From NCBI RefSeq assembly GCF_018494085.1, contig NZ_JABBFP010000005.1:124001-188000 (forward strand): 64,000 bases of DNA. The letters are read 5' to 3'. A program made the position numbers and the translations under genes. Below, in pieces: positions 49,131 through 59,422 of the stretch (positions within the stretch are counted from its first letter, which is position 1; each line of letters begins with the position of its first letter). The notes under the pieces are model-generated. The model was not told the origin of the DNA. It saw nothing but the letters and a program-made list of their open reading frames with translations, and made no database searches. This stretch comes from Rosenbergiella collisarenosi. Its GTDB lineage: Bacteria; Pseudomonadota; Gammaproteobacteria; Enterobacterales; Enterobacteriaceae.

Positions 49131-50561
49131 ATGTCGCAGCATTTAGTATGGTTTCGCCACGATTTACGTTTACGTGACAATCCCGCGCTGTCCGCGGCGT
49201 GTATGGACGATGAGGCTGAGGTCGTGGCGCTATGGTGTATCACGCCAGAGCAATGGCAGCAGCATAATGTCTCCGCGCGTCAGCTCAACTACCAGTATGA
49301 CGCGTTGGTTATCCTTCAAAAGGATCTCGAAGAGCGGGGCATCCCACTTATCGTGATCGAAACCCCGACCTATCACACGCTCGAAACAGCATTTATGCAG
49401 CTTTGCGACAAACACAATATCGACAAAGTGTTCTACAACTACCAATACGAAGTGAATGAGCGTCAGCGCGATCAGCGTATTGAAGCGCTTTGTCACCAGC
49501 ACGACATCGTGTGCCAAGGGTTCACCGATTCAACACTCTTCTCTCCTGGCACAGTACTGACCGGGCAGGGGAAGATGTACCATGTTTTCACGCCGTTTTC
49601 CCGTGCGGTCCTTAAAAAACTCAGTAGTGTAGAGTTGGAGTGTAGCGCCCTGCCGCGTAAGCGTTCTCATCCTTCTGCCATCACTTCGACAACCTTGCCT
49701 AATTTTTCGACCAAAGAAGGGAGATACGATGCAGATAGATTCCCTGTTGGCCACGATGCGGCATTATCGAGACTGCGCGATTTTTCGAAACATCATGTGG
49801 CGGGCTATGCTGAGCAGCGCGACCTACCCGCCGAAGATGATACTAGCCGCTTGTCAGCCGCTTTAGCGATTGGACTACTCTCTGCGAAGCAGTGCGTGAA
49901 AAGGATTATCAACGATCATCCTCAGGTACTCGAACAGGCGGGTGGGGCGGCAACTTGGCTTAATGAGCTGATTTGGCGAGACTTCTATCGTCATTTACTC
50001 GTTGCCGAACCGCAACTTTGTCGTTATAAGCCTTTCCAAACGTGGACCGATCATATTAAGTGGCAAAATAACAAACAGCAGTTCACCGCGTGGTGCGAAG
50101 GCCAGACGGGATACCCGATAGTCGATGCGGGTATGCGCCAGCTGAATCAAACGGGTTGGATGCATAACCGCTTAAGAATGGTCTGTGCCAGCTTCTTAGT
50201 GAAAGATCTCCTCATCGATTGGCGATGGGGAGAACGCTACTTTTCCGAGCAGTTGATTGATGGCGACCTCGCTGCCAATAACGGTGGCTGGCAGTGGGCG
50301 GCCTCTACAGGTACCGATGCGGCGCCTTATTTTCGAATTTTTAATCCTACCCGTCAGGGGGAGCGCTTCGACCCCCAAGGGACTTTTATCCGTCAATGGC
50401 TACCCGAACTCGCAGAGGTAGCGGAAAAAAATATTCACGAACCCTGGATATGGGCGGATAAACAGCATAAGGAACTTGATTACCCGCGGCCAATTGTGGA
50501 ACATCGCCAGGCTCGGGAAGCGACCCTGCAGGCATTTGAACAGGCGCGTAAACATCGATAA
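49131..50561 (+). CDS. phrB: Deoxyribodipyrimidine photolyase
   Basis: 476 residues. Light-driven repair of cyclobutane pyrimidine dimers. The N-terminal antenna domain starts HLVWFRHDLRLRDNPAL. The FAD domain shows GGAATWLNELIWRDFYRHLL, GYPIVDAGMRQLNQTGWMHNRLRM and WRWGERYFSEQLIDGDLAANNGGWQWAASTGTDA. It is cotranscribed with ybgA. Confidence 0.96.
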   Translation: MSQHLVWFRHDLRLRDNPALSAACMDDEAEVVALWCITPEQWQQHNVSARQLNYQYDALVILQKDLEERGIPLIVIETPTYHTLETAFMQLCDKHNIDKVFYNYQYEVNERQRDQRIEALCHQHDIVCQGFTDSTLFSPGTVLTGQGKMYHVFTPFSRAVLKKLSSVELECSALPRKRSHPSAITSTTLPNFSTKEGRYDADRFPVGHDAALSRLRDFSKHHVAGYAEQRDLPAEDDTSRLSAALAIGLLSAKQCVKRIINDHPQVLEQAGGAATWLNELIWRDFYRHLLVAEPQLCRYKPFQTWTDHIKWQNNKQQFTAWCEGQTGYPIVDAGMRQLNQTGWMHNRLRMVCASFLVKDLLIDWRWGERYFSEQLIDGDLAANNGGWQWAASTGTDAAPYFRIFNPTRQGERFDPQGTFIRQWLPELAEVAEKNIHEPWIWADKQHKELDYPRPIVEHRQAREATLQAFEQARKHR

Positions 50562-50582
50562 TCGTTAGAGTTAGGATAGAGT

Positions 50583-51326
50583 ATGAAAAATACCCTCTTA
50601 GAACAGCATATTGACCACTACCTGAATAGCCATCAGTTTAAAGACTATGCCCCTAACGGCTTACAAGTAGAAGGGCGAGAAACGGTACAAAAGATCGTGA
50701 CGGGAGTAACGGCTTGCCAAGACCTATTGGATCGCGCTGTTGAACTGAAGGCCGATGCGATTATTGTCCACCATGGCTATTTTTGGAAGAACGAGCCGGT
50801 GGTGATTAAGAATATGAAGCGTCAGCGTCTTAAAACCTTACTGGCTAACGATATTAATCTGTACGGATGGCACCTGCCGCTAGATGCCCATCCAGAAGTC
50901 GGTAACAATGTTCAGCTGGCAAAACTCCTCGATATCGTCGTGAGTGGTGAGATTGACACTTACCTGCTAGAAGGGCACTTTGAACAGCCGCTCAGTGCAG
51001 AACAGCTCTCGCAACGCTTGGCGGAGCGTTTGCAACGCCAGCCTTTGTATTGTGGTCCCGGCAAGGATGGGATGATCACCCGAATTGCTTGGTGTACCGG
51101 CGGAGCACAAGACTTTATAGAGCAGGCCGCAGATGCCGGAGTCGATGCCTTTATTACGGGTGAAGTCTCGGAGCGGACGGCGCATATCGCCCGCGAGCGT
51201 GGCATACACTTCTTCAGTGCGGGGCACCACGCGACAGAGCGAGGAGGCATTCAAGCGTTGGGGCAGTGGTTAACCCATAAGCACGGCCTCGATGTTACGT
51301 TTATTGATGTTGATAATCCGGTTTAA
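50583..51326 (+). CDS. ybgI: NIF3-family protein YbgI
   Basis: 247 residues. Dinuclear-metal protein of the NIF3 family that forms toroidal hexamers; it has been called a GTP cyclohydrolase-like or radiation-resistance protein, but the true activity is unclear. Metal ligands are seen in IIVHHGYFW, DAHPEVGNN and SAGHHATERGG. It follows phrB by 21 bp; ybgH (dtpD), which lies between them in E. coli, is absent. Confidence 0.94.
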   Translation: MKNTLLEQHIDHYLNSHQFKDYAPNGLQVEGRETVQKIVTGVTACQDLLDRAVELKADAIIVHHGYFWKNEPVVIKNMKRQRLKTLLANDINLYGWHLPLDAHPEVGNNVQLAKLLDIVVSGEIDTYLLEGHFEQPLSAEQLSQRLAERLQRQPLYCGPGKDGMITRIAWCTGGAQDFIEQAADAGVDAFITGEVSERTAHIARERGIHFFSAGHHATERGGIQALGQWLTHKHGLDVTFIDVDNPV

Positions 51327-51443
51327 GTTAACCTCTTAAATACTAATAAAAAAGAGACTTTATTTCTTATCGAAGACCCCAATAACTGATAATGTAATCT
51401 AACGTTTCATAGACCTAATGCGATCATCACTAGGGAGTGAGCT

Positions 51444-52100
51444 TTGTCAGAGATACGTTATTACATGTTAGGGGAAAGAACGCTCGTGATAGAGTCTCCA
51501 CCCCCCGTATCGCTTTCTCTCCAACAGCGAATATGGGGGATGGCTCAACAGGTTATCCATGAGCCAGGAGTGGCAGAAGTCGTCCCTGGCATGAATAACC
51601 TGACCATCTTACTAGACACTATTCCATCTTCGCGACAGGCGGCGCTAGCCCAACTCAAAGCATGGTGGCAACAGGCTGAAACATGTGTTCCGCATTCCCG
51701 ACATGTCGATATCCCGGTTATCTACGGTAAAGCGGCTGGTCCCGATTTATCCTCGCTCGCTGACACAGTGGGGCTAACGCCAAGACAAGTGATCGAGGCG
51801 CATAGTGCCGAATGCTACACCGTATTTTTTATTGGCTTTCAACCCGGCTTTCCTTATCTCTCGGGATTGGCGCCACGCCTAGCATGCCCACGCCATAAGA
51901 CCCCTCGTCTTTCTGTACCCGCCGGTAGTGTTGGTATTGCAGGAAGCCAAACCGGTATTTATCCCTTAACCTCGCCAGGAGGATGGCAAATTATCGGCCA
52001 GACCTCATGCCAACTTTTTAACGTGCAACGTGAGAAGCCATTCCTATTGAGTCCTGGCGACACCGTGCGCTTTATACCGCATAAGGATGGACTATGCTGA
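51444..52100 (+). CDS. pxpB: 5-oxoprolinase subunit PxpB
   Basis: 218 residues. With PxpA and PxpC it hydrolyses 5-oxoproline (pyroglutamate) with ATP. The family block FFIGFQPGFPYLSGLAPRLACPRHKTPRLSVPAGSVGIAGSQTGIYP is intact. The start may be TTG at 51444, eight bases after GGGAGTGAG. It overlaps pxpC by 7 bp. Confidence 0.93.
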   Translation: MSEIRYYMLGERTLVIESPPPVSLSLQQRIWGMAQQVIHEPGVAEVVPGMNNLTILLDTIPSSRQAALAQLKAWWQQAETCVPHSRHVDIPVIYGKAAGPDLSSLADTVGLTPRQVIEAHSAECYTVFFIGFQPGFPYLSGLAPRLACPRHKTPRLSVPAGSVGIAGSQTGIYPLTSPGGWQIIGQTSCQLFNVQREKPFLLSPGDTVRFIPHKDGLC

Positions 52101-53020
52101 CGGTAGTAAAAGCAGGACTTGCCAGCTCCTTACAGGACGGAGGGCGCAGTGGGGTCGCGCAATACGGCGTTGGACGCGGTGGGGCCTTAGACAGTCCCGC
52201 CATGCAGACGGCGAACATGTTGGTCGGTAACGATAAAAACCAAGCCGTCATCGAAATAACCCAAGGCAACGCGACGTTTCGCTTTGAACAAGCTTGCTGG
52301 TTTGCGCTGACGGGAGCCGGCTGTCGAAGTACGTTAGCTGAGCAAAGTATCGCAACAGGTTGGCGATATCATGCCCAAGCAGGGCAGACGCTACAGCTAC
52401 AATCGCCCCTGAGAGGGATGCGTAGCTATCTAGCTATCGGTGGTGGTTTTGAATTACCCGAAGTAATGGGATCGAAGAGTACTGACTTAACGGCGGGATT
52501 CGGCGGTTTTCACGGGCGCTTTTTACAGAATGGCGATACCTTGCCTCTAGGACATCCCCCTCGACATTTCGAGCGCTCGGTAGGGGTGAGACAGATACTC
52601 TGGGGTAACCGAGTACGCGTGATCCCTGGTCCAGAGTTTAGCCAGTTTACGGCTGACTCACAGCACGCCTTTTGGCGCACGGGGTGGACACTGACCACAC
52701 AAAGCAATCGGATGGGGCACCGTCTGCAGGGCAGAGTATTAAAATTCACCCAGCAGAATGAGCTGCTATCTCATGGCGTGTTACCCGGAACAATTCAAGT
52801 TCCGCCCAGTGGCCAACCTGTCATCTTGCTTGCCGATGCGCAGACCACTGGCGGTTATGCCCGCATTGGTCAAGTGATTGAGTGCGATCTTTATCATCTG
52901 GCACAACTGCGTCCTCGTGAACCGCTACATTTTGTCTACTGTACCTTAGCGCAGGCGCGAGCAGCGACTCAGGCTCAGCAGCAGGTGTTGAATATGATCG
53001 AATGGGGCATGACCCGCTAA
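52094..53020 (+). CDS. pxpC: 5-oxoprolinase subunit PxpC
   Basis: 308 residues, partner of PxpB (biotin-dependent-carboxylase-like fold). N-terminal signature GLASSLQDGGRSGVAQYGVGRGGALDSPAMQTANMLVGN, and RVIPGPE and SNRMGHRLQG further on. E. coli has pxpA directly downstream; here a different dehydrogenase gene follows after 175 bp, so the third subunit is missing from the locus. Confidence 0.93.
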   Translation: MLTVVKAGLASSLQDGGRSGVAQYGVGRGGALDSPAMQTANMLVGNDKNQAVIEITQGNATFRFEQACWFALTGAGCRSTLAEQSIATGWRYHAQAGQTLQLQSPLRGMRSYLAIGGGFELPEVMGSKSTDLTAGFGGFHGRFLQNGDTLPLGHPPRHFERSVGVRQILWGNRVRVIPGPEFSQFTADSQHAFWRTGWTLTTQSNRMGHRLQGRVLKFTQQNELLSHGVLPGTIQVPPSGQPVILLADAQTTGGYARIGQVIECDLYHLAQLRPREPLHFVYCTLAQARAATQAQQQVLNMIEWGMTR

Positions 53021-53195
53021 CGGTGATAATAGCGAGTATGCGTAAAATTTTATTACGTTTTTCTAAGACCGATAATAGCGGGTTTAGGGCAACAGCCTGT
53101 TTATGTTGGTCTGTATTGACTACACTTATTTTAACTTATTAGAAAACCGCACCGCAAAGGTATCGGTTCCATTTTGATTTAACAAGGAGTTTTAC

Positions 53196-54053
53196 GTGGC
53201 AGATAAAATTAACTTCCTCAGCGATTTAACCGGTTCTTTTTCTTCACCTTGCAGCGAGAACCCTACAGTACGAGTGATTGAAGCTGGTTATAAGAAAGAA
53301 GGTATGAACGCGCGTTTTATTACCTGTGAAGTTGGGCCAGAAAAGCTGGAGCAAGCCATCAAAGGTGCGATTGCGATGGGGTGGAAGGGCTTCAGCTGTT
53401 CGCTACCCAACAAACAAGAAGTCATACAATATCTCGATGGTCTGGATACCTCTGCCCAAGTCATCGGTGCAGTCAACTGCGTGGTCATTAAGGAAGGTAA
53501 ACTCACCGGTTATAATACCGATGGGCAAGGTTTTATCGAGGCGTTAAGCGATATCACTACCGTTAAGGGTAAGCACATCACTCTGCTTGGCGCGGGCGGT
53601 GCTGCACGCGCGATTGCGGTGGAGGCAGCCTTAGCTGGTGCAAAACATATTACTCTGATTAACCGCAATGAAGAACGCGGTCAAGCGTTGGTGAAACTGA
53701 TCGAAGAAAACACTGAGGCAAAGGCTTCTTTCACTAAATGGACTCAGCAAGTGGCTATCGATAGCCAGACTGAGATTCTCGTTAATGCCACCTCCATCGG
53801 TTTAAACGATGCAGAAGCTGTTCCAGATATTGACCTTAGCTCCATTACCAAAGCAATGATTGTCGCCGATGTGATCCCAAATCCACCCGAGACAAAATTA
53901 CTCCGTGAGGCGGCTGAGAAAGGCTGTACTACACTGAATGGCTTAAATATGCTCGTCAACCAAGCGGCGCAAAACGTTTATAACTGGTTTGGCAAGAAAG
54001 TCGATCGCGAACCGATGAAGGCGTCATTAGAAGAGATTTTTAACGCTAAATAA
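53196..54053 (+). CDS. Shikimate/quinate dehydrogenase-family protein
   Basis: 285 residues of the AroE/YdiB family. The N-terminal substrate domain has LTGSFSSP (SxS substrate serines), SCSLPNKQE with the catalytic Lys, and YNTDGQGF with the catalytic Asp. The Rossmann domain has LLGAGGAARAIAVE and INRNEERG. Near the C-terminus, GLNMLVNQAAQ matches the family. It is not the usual aroE, which sits elsewhere in Enterobacterales. It may act on quinate, shikimate or a related acid. It has its own ribosome site (AAGGAG) and ends at a terminator shared with gltA. Confidence 0.87.
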   Translation: MADKINFLSDLTGSFSSPCSENPTVRVIEAGYKKEGMNARFITCEVGPEKLEQAIKGAIAMGWKGFSCSLPNKQEVIQYLDGLDTSAQVIGAVNCVVIKEGKLTGYNTDGQGFIEALSDITTVKGKHITLLGAGGAARAIAVEAALAGAKHITLINRNEERGQALVKLIEENTEAKASFTKWTQQVAIDSQTEILVNATSIGLNDAEAVPDIDLSSITKAMIVADVIPNPPETKLLREAAEKGCTTLNGLNMLVNQAAQNVYNWFGKKVDREPMKASLEEIFNAK

Positions 54054-54060
54054 ATAATAG

Positions 54061-54083
54061 GGGGAGTGCGCATAGCACTCCCC
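54061..54083. terminator. Bidirectional terminator before gltA 3' end
   Basis: GGGGAGTGC and GCACTCCCC form a perfect 9-bp stem with a five-base loop, AT-rich on both sides. It sits between the convergent dehydrogenase gene and gltA. Confidence 0.85.
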
Positions 54084-54089
54084 AATAAC

Positions 54090-55370
54090 TTAGCGCTTAG
54101 ATTCAAACTTACGTTCGGTATAGCCCGTGTAAAGCTGGCGTGGACGAGCGATTTTCATCCCTTCTTCATGCATCTCAATCCAGTGAGAAATCCAGCCAAC
54201 CGTCCTCGCCATGGCGAAAATGACGGTAAACATCGACGTTGGGATACCCATTGCTTTTAAGATTAGGCCCGAGTAGAAATCGACGTTAGGGTACAGCTTG
54301 CGTTCGATAAAATAGGGGTCATTCAAGGCAATATGCTCCAGCTGCATGGCAACTTCTAATAAATCGTCTTTCATGCCTAATTCTTCCAGTACTTCATGAC
54401 AGGTTTCGCGCATTACGGTAGCGCGTGGATCATAGTTTTTATAAACCCGGTGGCCAAAGCCCATCAGTCGGAATGAATCATTTTTATCTTTTGCTCTGCG
54501 TACAAATTCAGGGATATGTTCGACACTGCTGATCTCTTCGAGCATATGTAATGTCGCTTCGTTAGCCCCCCCGTGCGCTGGTCCCCAGAGCGAAGCGATG
54601 CCAGCCGCGATGCAAGCAAAAGGATTCGCACCCGAAGAGCCGGCGGTTCTTACCGTAGACGTTGATGCATTTTGTTCATGATCGGCGTGTAGAATAAGAA
54701 TCCGATCCATCGCGCGTTCTAAGACAGGATTGATTTTGTACTCTTCACACGGGGTTGCAAACATCATATGCAAGAAATTACCGGCATAGGAGAGCTCATT
54801 GCGCGGGTAGACAAAAGGTTGGCCAATAGAATACTTGTAACACATGGCGGCGACAGTCGGCATTTTGGAGAGTAAACGAAAAGCCGCAATCTCACGGTGC
54901 CGAGGATTATTAACATCCATTGAGTCGTGGTAAAACGCAGCAAGCGCGCCTGTCACACCGCACATCACCGCCATTGGGTGCGAATCGCGACGGAACCCAT
55001 GAAACAGTCGCGTGATCTGTTCGTGGATCATGGTATGACGGGTCACTTGCGTTTTGAACTGTTGGTACTGTTCCGCTGTTGGGACTTCGCCATTCAGCAG
55101 GATGTAACAGACTTCGAGATAATCAGAATTCGTCGCGAGTTCGGCAATTGGGAATCCGCGATGTAATAGAATTCCTGCCTCGCCATCAATATAAGTAATT
55201 TTGGATTCGCAAGAGGCTGTAGACGTAAACCCTGGGTCAAAGGTGAAGACACCATGGGCGCCCAATGTGCGGACATCTACAACATCTTGGCCTAATGTTC
55301 CTTTAAGTACATTCAGGTCGACGCTCGACTCAGCCGAGTCGAGTGTGAGTGTCACCTTCTTATCTGTCAT
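54090..55370 (-). CDS. gltA: Type II citrate synthase
   Basis: 426 residues. Condenses acetyl-CoA with oxaloacetate at the entry of the TCA cycle. It has the Gram-negative hexameric form with an NADH-sensitive N-terminal domain. Catalytic elements are [25 protein letters not shown] and the C-terminal Asp in NVDFYSG. Divergent from sdhCDAB, the standard arrangement. Confidence 0.97.
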   Translation of the reverse strand: MTDKKVTLTLDSAESSVDLNVLKGTLGQDVVDVRTLGAHGVFTFDPGFTSTASCESKITYIDGEAGILLHRGFPIAELATNSDYLEVCYILLNGEVPTAEQYQQFKTQVTRHTMIHEQITRLFHGFRRDSHPMAVMCGVTGALAAFYHDSMDVNNPRHREIAAFRLLSKMPTVAAMCYKYSIGQPFVYPRNELSYAGNFLHMMFATPCEEYKINPVLERAMDRILILHADHEQNASTSTVRTAGSSGANPFACIAAGIASLWGPAHGGANEATLHMLEEISSVEHIPEFVRRAKDKNDSFRLMGFGHRVYKNYDPRATVMRETCHEVLEELGMKDDLLEVAMQLEHIALNDPYFIERKLYPNVDFYSGLILKAMGIPTSMFTVIFAMARTVGWISHWIEMHEEGMKIARPRQLYTGYTERKFESKR

Positions 55371-55750
55371 TTATTGCCTCCAAAAAGAACGATTGGAACG
55401 ATATCCAAATATTTTTTCGCGAACTTGTTAAAATTTTGTCATCAATTTATATCAAAACTGAGACAAGCAGTATAGCGCTCATCCACTGCAACGCGCTGAA
55501 TAATCGTATATTAATAAGTCAGCAAGGCAGGATGCTGTTGTTTTACCGTAACTTTACTCTCAATCACCGCACAAGAAACAGCAGCAAAAAAATAATTTTT
55601 TTGCTGGTATTATTATCACATAACCTATAGTTATGTTTTTATACTTAAAAACTAACCTATTGGCATAACCTGATTTATTGTGTCCAAATGTAAAAATAAG
55701 GCTTTATTTGCATCAAATCAGGGGATTAGCCTTCGGTAGATGTCAGTAAT

Positions 55751-55766
55751 AGTGAGTTAGATCACT
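55751..55766. promoter_or_regulatory. CRP-like site upstream of sdhC
   Basis: AGTGA-N6-TCACT, a symmetric near-consensus CRP site. Its centre lies about 80 bp upstream of the predicted sdhC transcription start, a position typical for class I activation. Confidence 0.65.
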
Positions 55767-55804
55767 GATTTGTTTTAATTTACACAAAGAAATTGTAGAG
55801 CAAT

Positions 55805-55832
55805 TGTAATAAGATTGTGATCTCTCTATAAT
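55805..55832 (+). promoter_or_regulatory. Promoter of sdhCDAB-sucABC
   Basis: TTGTAA and a perfect TATAAT are separated by 16 bp. The start would be near 55839, giving a leader of about 140 nt before sdhC. Confidence 0.7.
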
Positions 55833-55976
55833 CCCCTACTAGGTCTCCGGATTTACCTGTTTCAGGAGGCACCCAGCGTTTTGCTGTCTGACACTGGATG
55901 TGACTGTTCTGTGAGTGAGCTTCACCAGAAGTTGACGAGCAGCAGGACCGGAGGAGACATAATAAAAAAGAGCTGT

Positions 55977-56366
55977 GTGGGCAAAACCGTGAATAAACAA
56001 AGACCTGTCAACTTGGATCTCTCGACGATCCGGTTTCCCGTTACTGCAATAGCATCCATTCTCCATCGTGTATCAGGCGTTATCACCTTCGTCGCACTGG
56101 GGATCCTCCTTTGGTTGCTAGGGCTCTCTCTCTCATCTCCAGAAGGTTTCAATCAAGCCGCTGCTATCATGGGGAGTTTTTTCGTTAAATTCATCCTATG
56201 GGGAATCCTTACAGCCTTGGCTTACCATATCGTCGGAGGGATCCGTCATCTTCTCGCGGACTTTGGCTTTATGGAAGAAACGCTGGTTGCGGGTAAACGG
56301 AGCGCGGTTGCCTCCTTTATCATCGCTGCCGTTCTGTCGGTTTTAGCGGGAGTTCTCGTATGGTAA
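55977..56366 (+). CDS. sdhC: Succinate dehydrogenase cytochrome b556 subunit
   Basis: 129 residues, as in E. coli, from the GTG at 55977 ([21 protein letters not shown]), preceded by AAGAG. A longer in-frame reading upstream lies in the leader. Three membrane helices; [12 protein letters not shown] lines the quinone site, and the heme ligand His lies in [11 protein letters not shown]. Overlaps sdhD by 7 bp. Confidence 0.95.
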   Translation: MGKTVNKQRPVNLDLSTIRFPVTAIASILHRVSGVITFVALGILLWLLGLSLSSPEGFNQAAAIMGSFFVKFILWGILTALAYHIVGGIRHLLADFGFMEETLVAGKRSAVASFIIAAVLSVLAGVLVW

Positions 56367-56707
56367 ACAATGTATCCGCGCTAGGAAGAAATGGCGTACA
56401 TGATTGGCTATTGCTCCGTGCAGCAGCAGTTCTTATCGCATTATATGTGGTCTACATTCTAGGATTTTTTGTGGTCAGCGGCCCGCTGAACTATGAAGTC
56501 TGGCGTGGCTTCTTTGCAATGCCTTTTACTAAAGTCTTTACGCTCCTCACCCTATTATCCATCCTTATCCACGGCTGGATCGGTATGTGGCAAGTGTTGA
56601 CTGACTATGTCAAAAACTTAGCCGTCCGTCTGGTCGTGCAGTTGATCATCATCATCGCATTAGCAAGCTATGCGATTTATGGAACATTTGTCGTGTGGGG
56701 TGCGTAA
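56360..56707 (+). CDS. sdhD: Succinate dehydrogenase membrane anchor subunit
   Basis: 115 residues, three membrane helices. The heme-ligand His lies in [16 protein letters not shown], which also holds the quinone-site Tyr. The stop overlaps the sdhA start (TAATG). Confidence 0.95.
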   Translation: MVNNVSALGRNGVHDWLLLRAAAVLIALYVVYILGFFVVSGPLNYEVWRGFFAMPFTKVFTLLTLLSILIHGWIGMWQVLTDYVKNLAVRLVVQLIIIIALASYAIYGTFVVWGA

Positions 56708-58473
56708 TGAAACTGCCAGTAAGAGAATTTGATGCAATTGTTATTGGTGCGGGCGGCGCAGGCATGCGCGCAGCGCTACAAATTTCAGAATCCGGTCAAA
56801 GCTGTGCTTTGTTATCTAAAGTCTTCCCCACTCGCTCACATACTGTCTCCGCGCAGGGCGGTATTACGGTAGCGCTTGGCAATACCCACGAAGATAACTG
56901 GGAATGGCACATGTATGACACCGTCAAAGGCTCCGACTATATCGGAGACCAAGACGCGATTGAATATATGTGTAAAACCGGCCCGGAAGCCATCCTTGAA
57001 CTTGAGCATATGGGGTTACCTTTCTCTCGTTTAGAAGATGGCCGCGTTTACCAGCGCCCATTCGGCGGACAGTCGAAAAATTTCGGTGGCGAACAAGCTG
57101 CGCGTACCGCGGCGGCTGCCGACCGTACGGGTCACGCCTTACTCCATACCCTCTACCAGCAAAACTTGAAAAAACAGACCACTATCTTCTCAGAATGGTA
57201 TGCGCTGGACCTCGTGAAAAATGCCGATGGCGCGGTGGTGGGTTGTACGGCTATCTGCATCGAAACGGGCGAAGTTGTCTACTTTAAAGCGCAGGCAACG
57301 GTTCTTGCAACGGGTGGTGCAGGGCGAATCTATCAGTCGACAACCAATGCGCATATCAATACTGGCGATGGGGTAGGCATGGCGCTGCGTGCAGGCGTTC
57401 CCGTCCAAGATATGGAGATGTGGCAGTTTCACCCAACCGGGATCGCAGGAGCCGGTGTTCTGGTGACCGAAGGCTGTCGTGGTGAAGGTGGCTATTTACT
57501 GAATAAACACGGCGAGCGTTTTATGGAGCGTTATGCGCCTAACGCTAAAGACTTGGCGGGACGTGACGTCGTCGCCCGCTCAATGATGATCGAGATCCGT
57601 GAAGGTCGTGGTTGCGACGGTCCTTGGGGCCCTCACCTAAAACTGAAACTCGATCACCTGGGTAGCGAAGTACTTGAATCGCGTCTACCAGGGATCTTGG
57701 AGCTTTCACGAACCTTTGCGCATGTTGACCCGATTAAAGAGCCGATCCCGGTTATCCCTACTTGCCATTATATGATGGGGGGAATTCCCACTAAGGTATC
57801 GGGTCAGGCACTGACCGTCGATGAACAGGGTAACGATGTGGTAATACCTGGCCTGTTCGCGGTCGGTGAAATTGCCTGCGTATCCGTGCACGGTGCCAAC
57901 CGTTTAGGGGGTAACTCATTACTCGACTTAGTTGTCTTTGGACGTGCAGCGGGCTTACATCTGCAAGAATCTATCGCCTCACAAGGTAAGTTGCTTGACG
58001 CGACGGAGGAAGAAATTTCACAAGCGCTCAGTCGCTACCAACGTTGGGAAAATAACCGCGAAGGTGAAGATCCGGCTGAAATCCGTAAAGCTCTGCAAAC
58101 CTGTATGCAACATAACTTTTCGGTATTTCGTGAAGGCGATGCGATGGCCAGAGGCTTGGAAGAGCTTAAATCCATCCGTGAACGCCTATATAACGCGCGC
58201 CTTGACGATCGCTCTCCAGACTTTAATACCCAGCGTATTGAATGTTTAGAGTTAGATAACCTGATGGAAACGGCCTACGCAACGGCTGTGGCGGCAAACT
58301 ACCGCACAGAAAGCCGTGGCGCTCATAGCCGCTTCGATTATCCGGATCGTGACGACGAGAAATGGTTATGTCATAGCCTCTATCTGCCGCAGAGCGAGAG
58401 TATGACCCGACGCGAGGTGAACATGCAACCGACACTGCGTGACCCATTCCCTCCTAAAGTGCGTACTTATTAA
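56707..58473 (+). CDS. sdhA: Succinate dehydrogenase flavoprotein subunit
   Basis: 588 residues, as in E. coli, from ATG 56707 ([24 protein letters not shown]). FAD is bound covalently to the His in [11 protein letters not shown]. The active site has [19 protein letters not shown], the catalytic Arg in the [18 protein letters not shown] block and [14 protein letters not shown]. It forms the soluble head of complex II with SdhB. Confidence 0.97.
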   Translation: MKLPVREFDAIVIGAGGAGMRAALQISESGQSCALLSKVFPTRSHTVSAQGGITVALGNTHEDNWEWHMYDTVKGSDYIGDQDAIEYMCKTGPEAILELEHMGLPFSRLEDGRVYQRPFGGQSKNFGGEQAARTAAAADRTGHALLHTLYQQNLKKQTTIFSEWYALDLVKNADGAVVGCTAICIETGEVVYFKAQATVLATGGAGRIYQSTTNAHINTGDGVGMALRAGVPVQDMEMWQFHPTGIAGAGVLVTEGCRGEGGYLLNKHGERFMERYAPNAKDLAGRDVVARSMMIEIREGRGCDGPWGPHLKLKLDHLGSEVLESRLPGILELSRTFAHVDPIKEPIPVIPTCHYMMGGIPTKVSGQALTVDEQGNDVVIPGLFAVGEIACVSVHGANRLGGNSLLDLVVFGRAAGLHLQESIASQGKLLDATEEEISQALSRYQRWENNREGEDPAEIRKALQTCMQHNFSVFREGDAMARGLEELKSIRERLYNARLDDRSPDFNTQRIECLELDNLMETAYATAVAANYRTESRGAHSRFDYPDRDDEKWLCHSLYLPQSESMTRREVNMQPTLRDPFPPKVRTY

Positions 58474-58488
58474 TTGGCGGAGACACCG

Positions 58489-59202
58489 ATGAAACTCGAA
58501 TTTTCTGTATATCGCTATAACCCAGAAGTCGACGATGCTCCGCGTATGCAAGACTACACGCTGGAAGCGGAAGAAGGGCGCGACATGATGTTGTTGGACG
58601 CGCTCATCAAGTTAAAAGAGCAAGATCCTACGCTAGCCTTTCGTCGTTCGTGTCGTGAGGGCGTTTGTGGCTCTGATGGCATTAACATGAATGGTAAGAA
58701 CGGATTGGCCTGTGTCACGCCAGTCTCCGCGCTCTCGGGTAAGGGGAAAATCATTATTCGCCCTCTGCCTGGACTACCGGTTATTCGTGACCTGGTCGTC
58801 GATATGGCGCAGTTCTACACGCAATACGAAAAGATTAAGCCTTTCTTACTGAACGATAATAAAAATCCGCCTGCGCGTGAGTTTTTACAATCGCCGGAAG
58901 AACGCGCACATCTTGACGGTTTATATGAGTGTATTCTCTGCGCTTGTTGCTCAACGTCGTGCCCATCGTTCTGGTGGAATCCGGATAAATTTATCGGGCC
59001 AGCGGGTTTGCTAGCCGCCTATCGTTTCTTGATTGATAGCCGTGATACGGAAACGGCATCACGCCTTGATAATTTAGATGATGCGTTTAGCGTATTCCGT
59101 TGTCATAGCATTATGAACTGTGTCAATGTCTGTCCTAAAGGGTTGAATCCGACTAAGGCGATTGGGCATATTAAATCCATGCTGCTCAAGCGTGGTGCCT
59201 AG
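58489..59202 (+). CDS. sdhB: Succinate dehydrogenase iron-sulfur subunit
   Basis: 237 residues from ATG 58489 (MKLEFSVYRYNPEVDDAPRMQ), preceded by GGAG. The [2Fe-2S] ligands lie in RRSCREGVCGSDG and NGLACVT; the [4Fe-4S] and [3Fe-4S] clusters in ECILCACCSTSCPSFWW and FRCHSIMNCVNVCPKGLNP. It links SdhA to the membrane subunits. Confidence 0.96.
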   Translation: MKLEFSVYRYNPEVDDAPRMQDYTLEAEEGRDMMLLDALIKLKEQDPTLAFRRSCREGVCGSDGINMNGKNGLACVTPVSALSGKGKIIIRPLPGLPVIRDLVVDMAQFYTQYEKIKPFLLNDNKNPPAREFLQSPEERAHLDGLYECILCACCSTSCPSFWWNPDKFIGPAGLLAAYRFLIDSRDTETASRLDNLDDAFSVFRCHSIMNCVNVCPKGLNPTKAIGHIKSMLLKRGA

Positions 59203-59211
59203 AGAAGTAAA

Positions 59212-59233
59212 GTGGGGAGAGTAGTCTCCCCAC
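59212..59233 (+). terminator. Hairpin after sdhB
   Basis: GTGGGGAGA and TCTCCCCAC form a 9-bp stem with a GTAG loop, 9 bp past sdhB. No T-run follows. It may stabilise or partly end the sdh message before sucA. Confidence 0.6.
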
Positions 59234-59247
59234 GCAATAGGATGGGC

Positions 59248-59292
59248 CCTTCGCTAATCCAGCTAAATGGTCGTCAGCTGAATTAGCAAAGG
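59248..59292 (+). other. Long imperfect hairpin in sdhB-sucA gap
   Basis: CCTTCGCTAATCCAGCT pairs with AGCTGAATTAGCAAAGG with two mismatches around an 11-base loop. It lies in the 220-bp gap before sucA and may be a processing or stability element. Confidence 0.45.
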
Positions 59293-59422
59293 TTCCCTAC
59301 GGGAGCGGCATCGCTTGCACTCGTATCGCTGGACCGATAGAACAGAGCGGTTATCTGTTCGGGTATCTCCGTTTAACGGTGAATTATATTACGAAAAGCA
59401 TAGCATTGCTTAAGGGATCACT

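Larger units (their letters stand above)
55371..55976. promoter_or_regulatory. Divergent gltA/sdh control region
   Basis: 606 bp without a gene. The plus-strand half holds a CRP-like site and the sdh promoter (listed separately). The gltA side is AT-rich and should hold one or more gltA promoters; ArcA control is known for this region in E. coli but I cannot assign sites. Confidence 0.75.
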
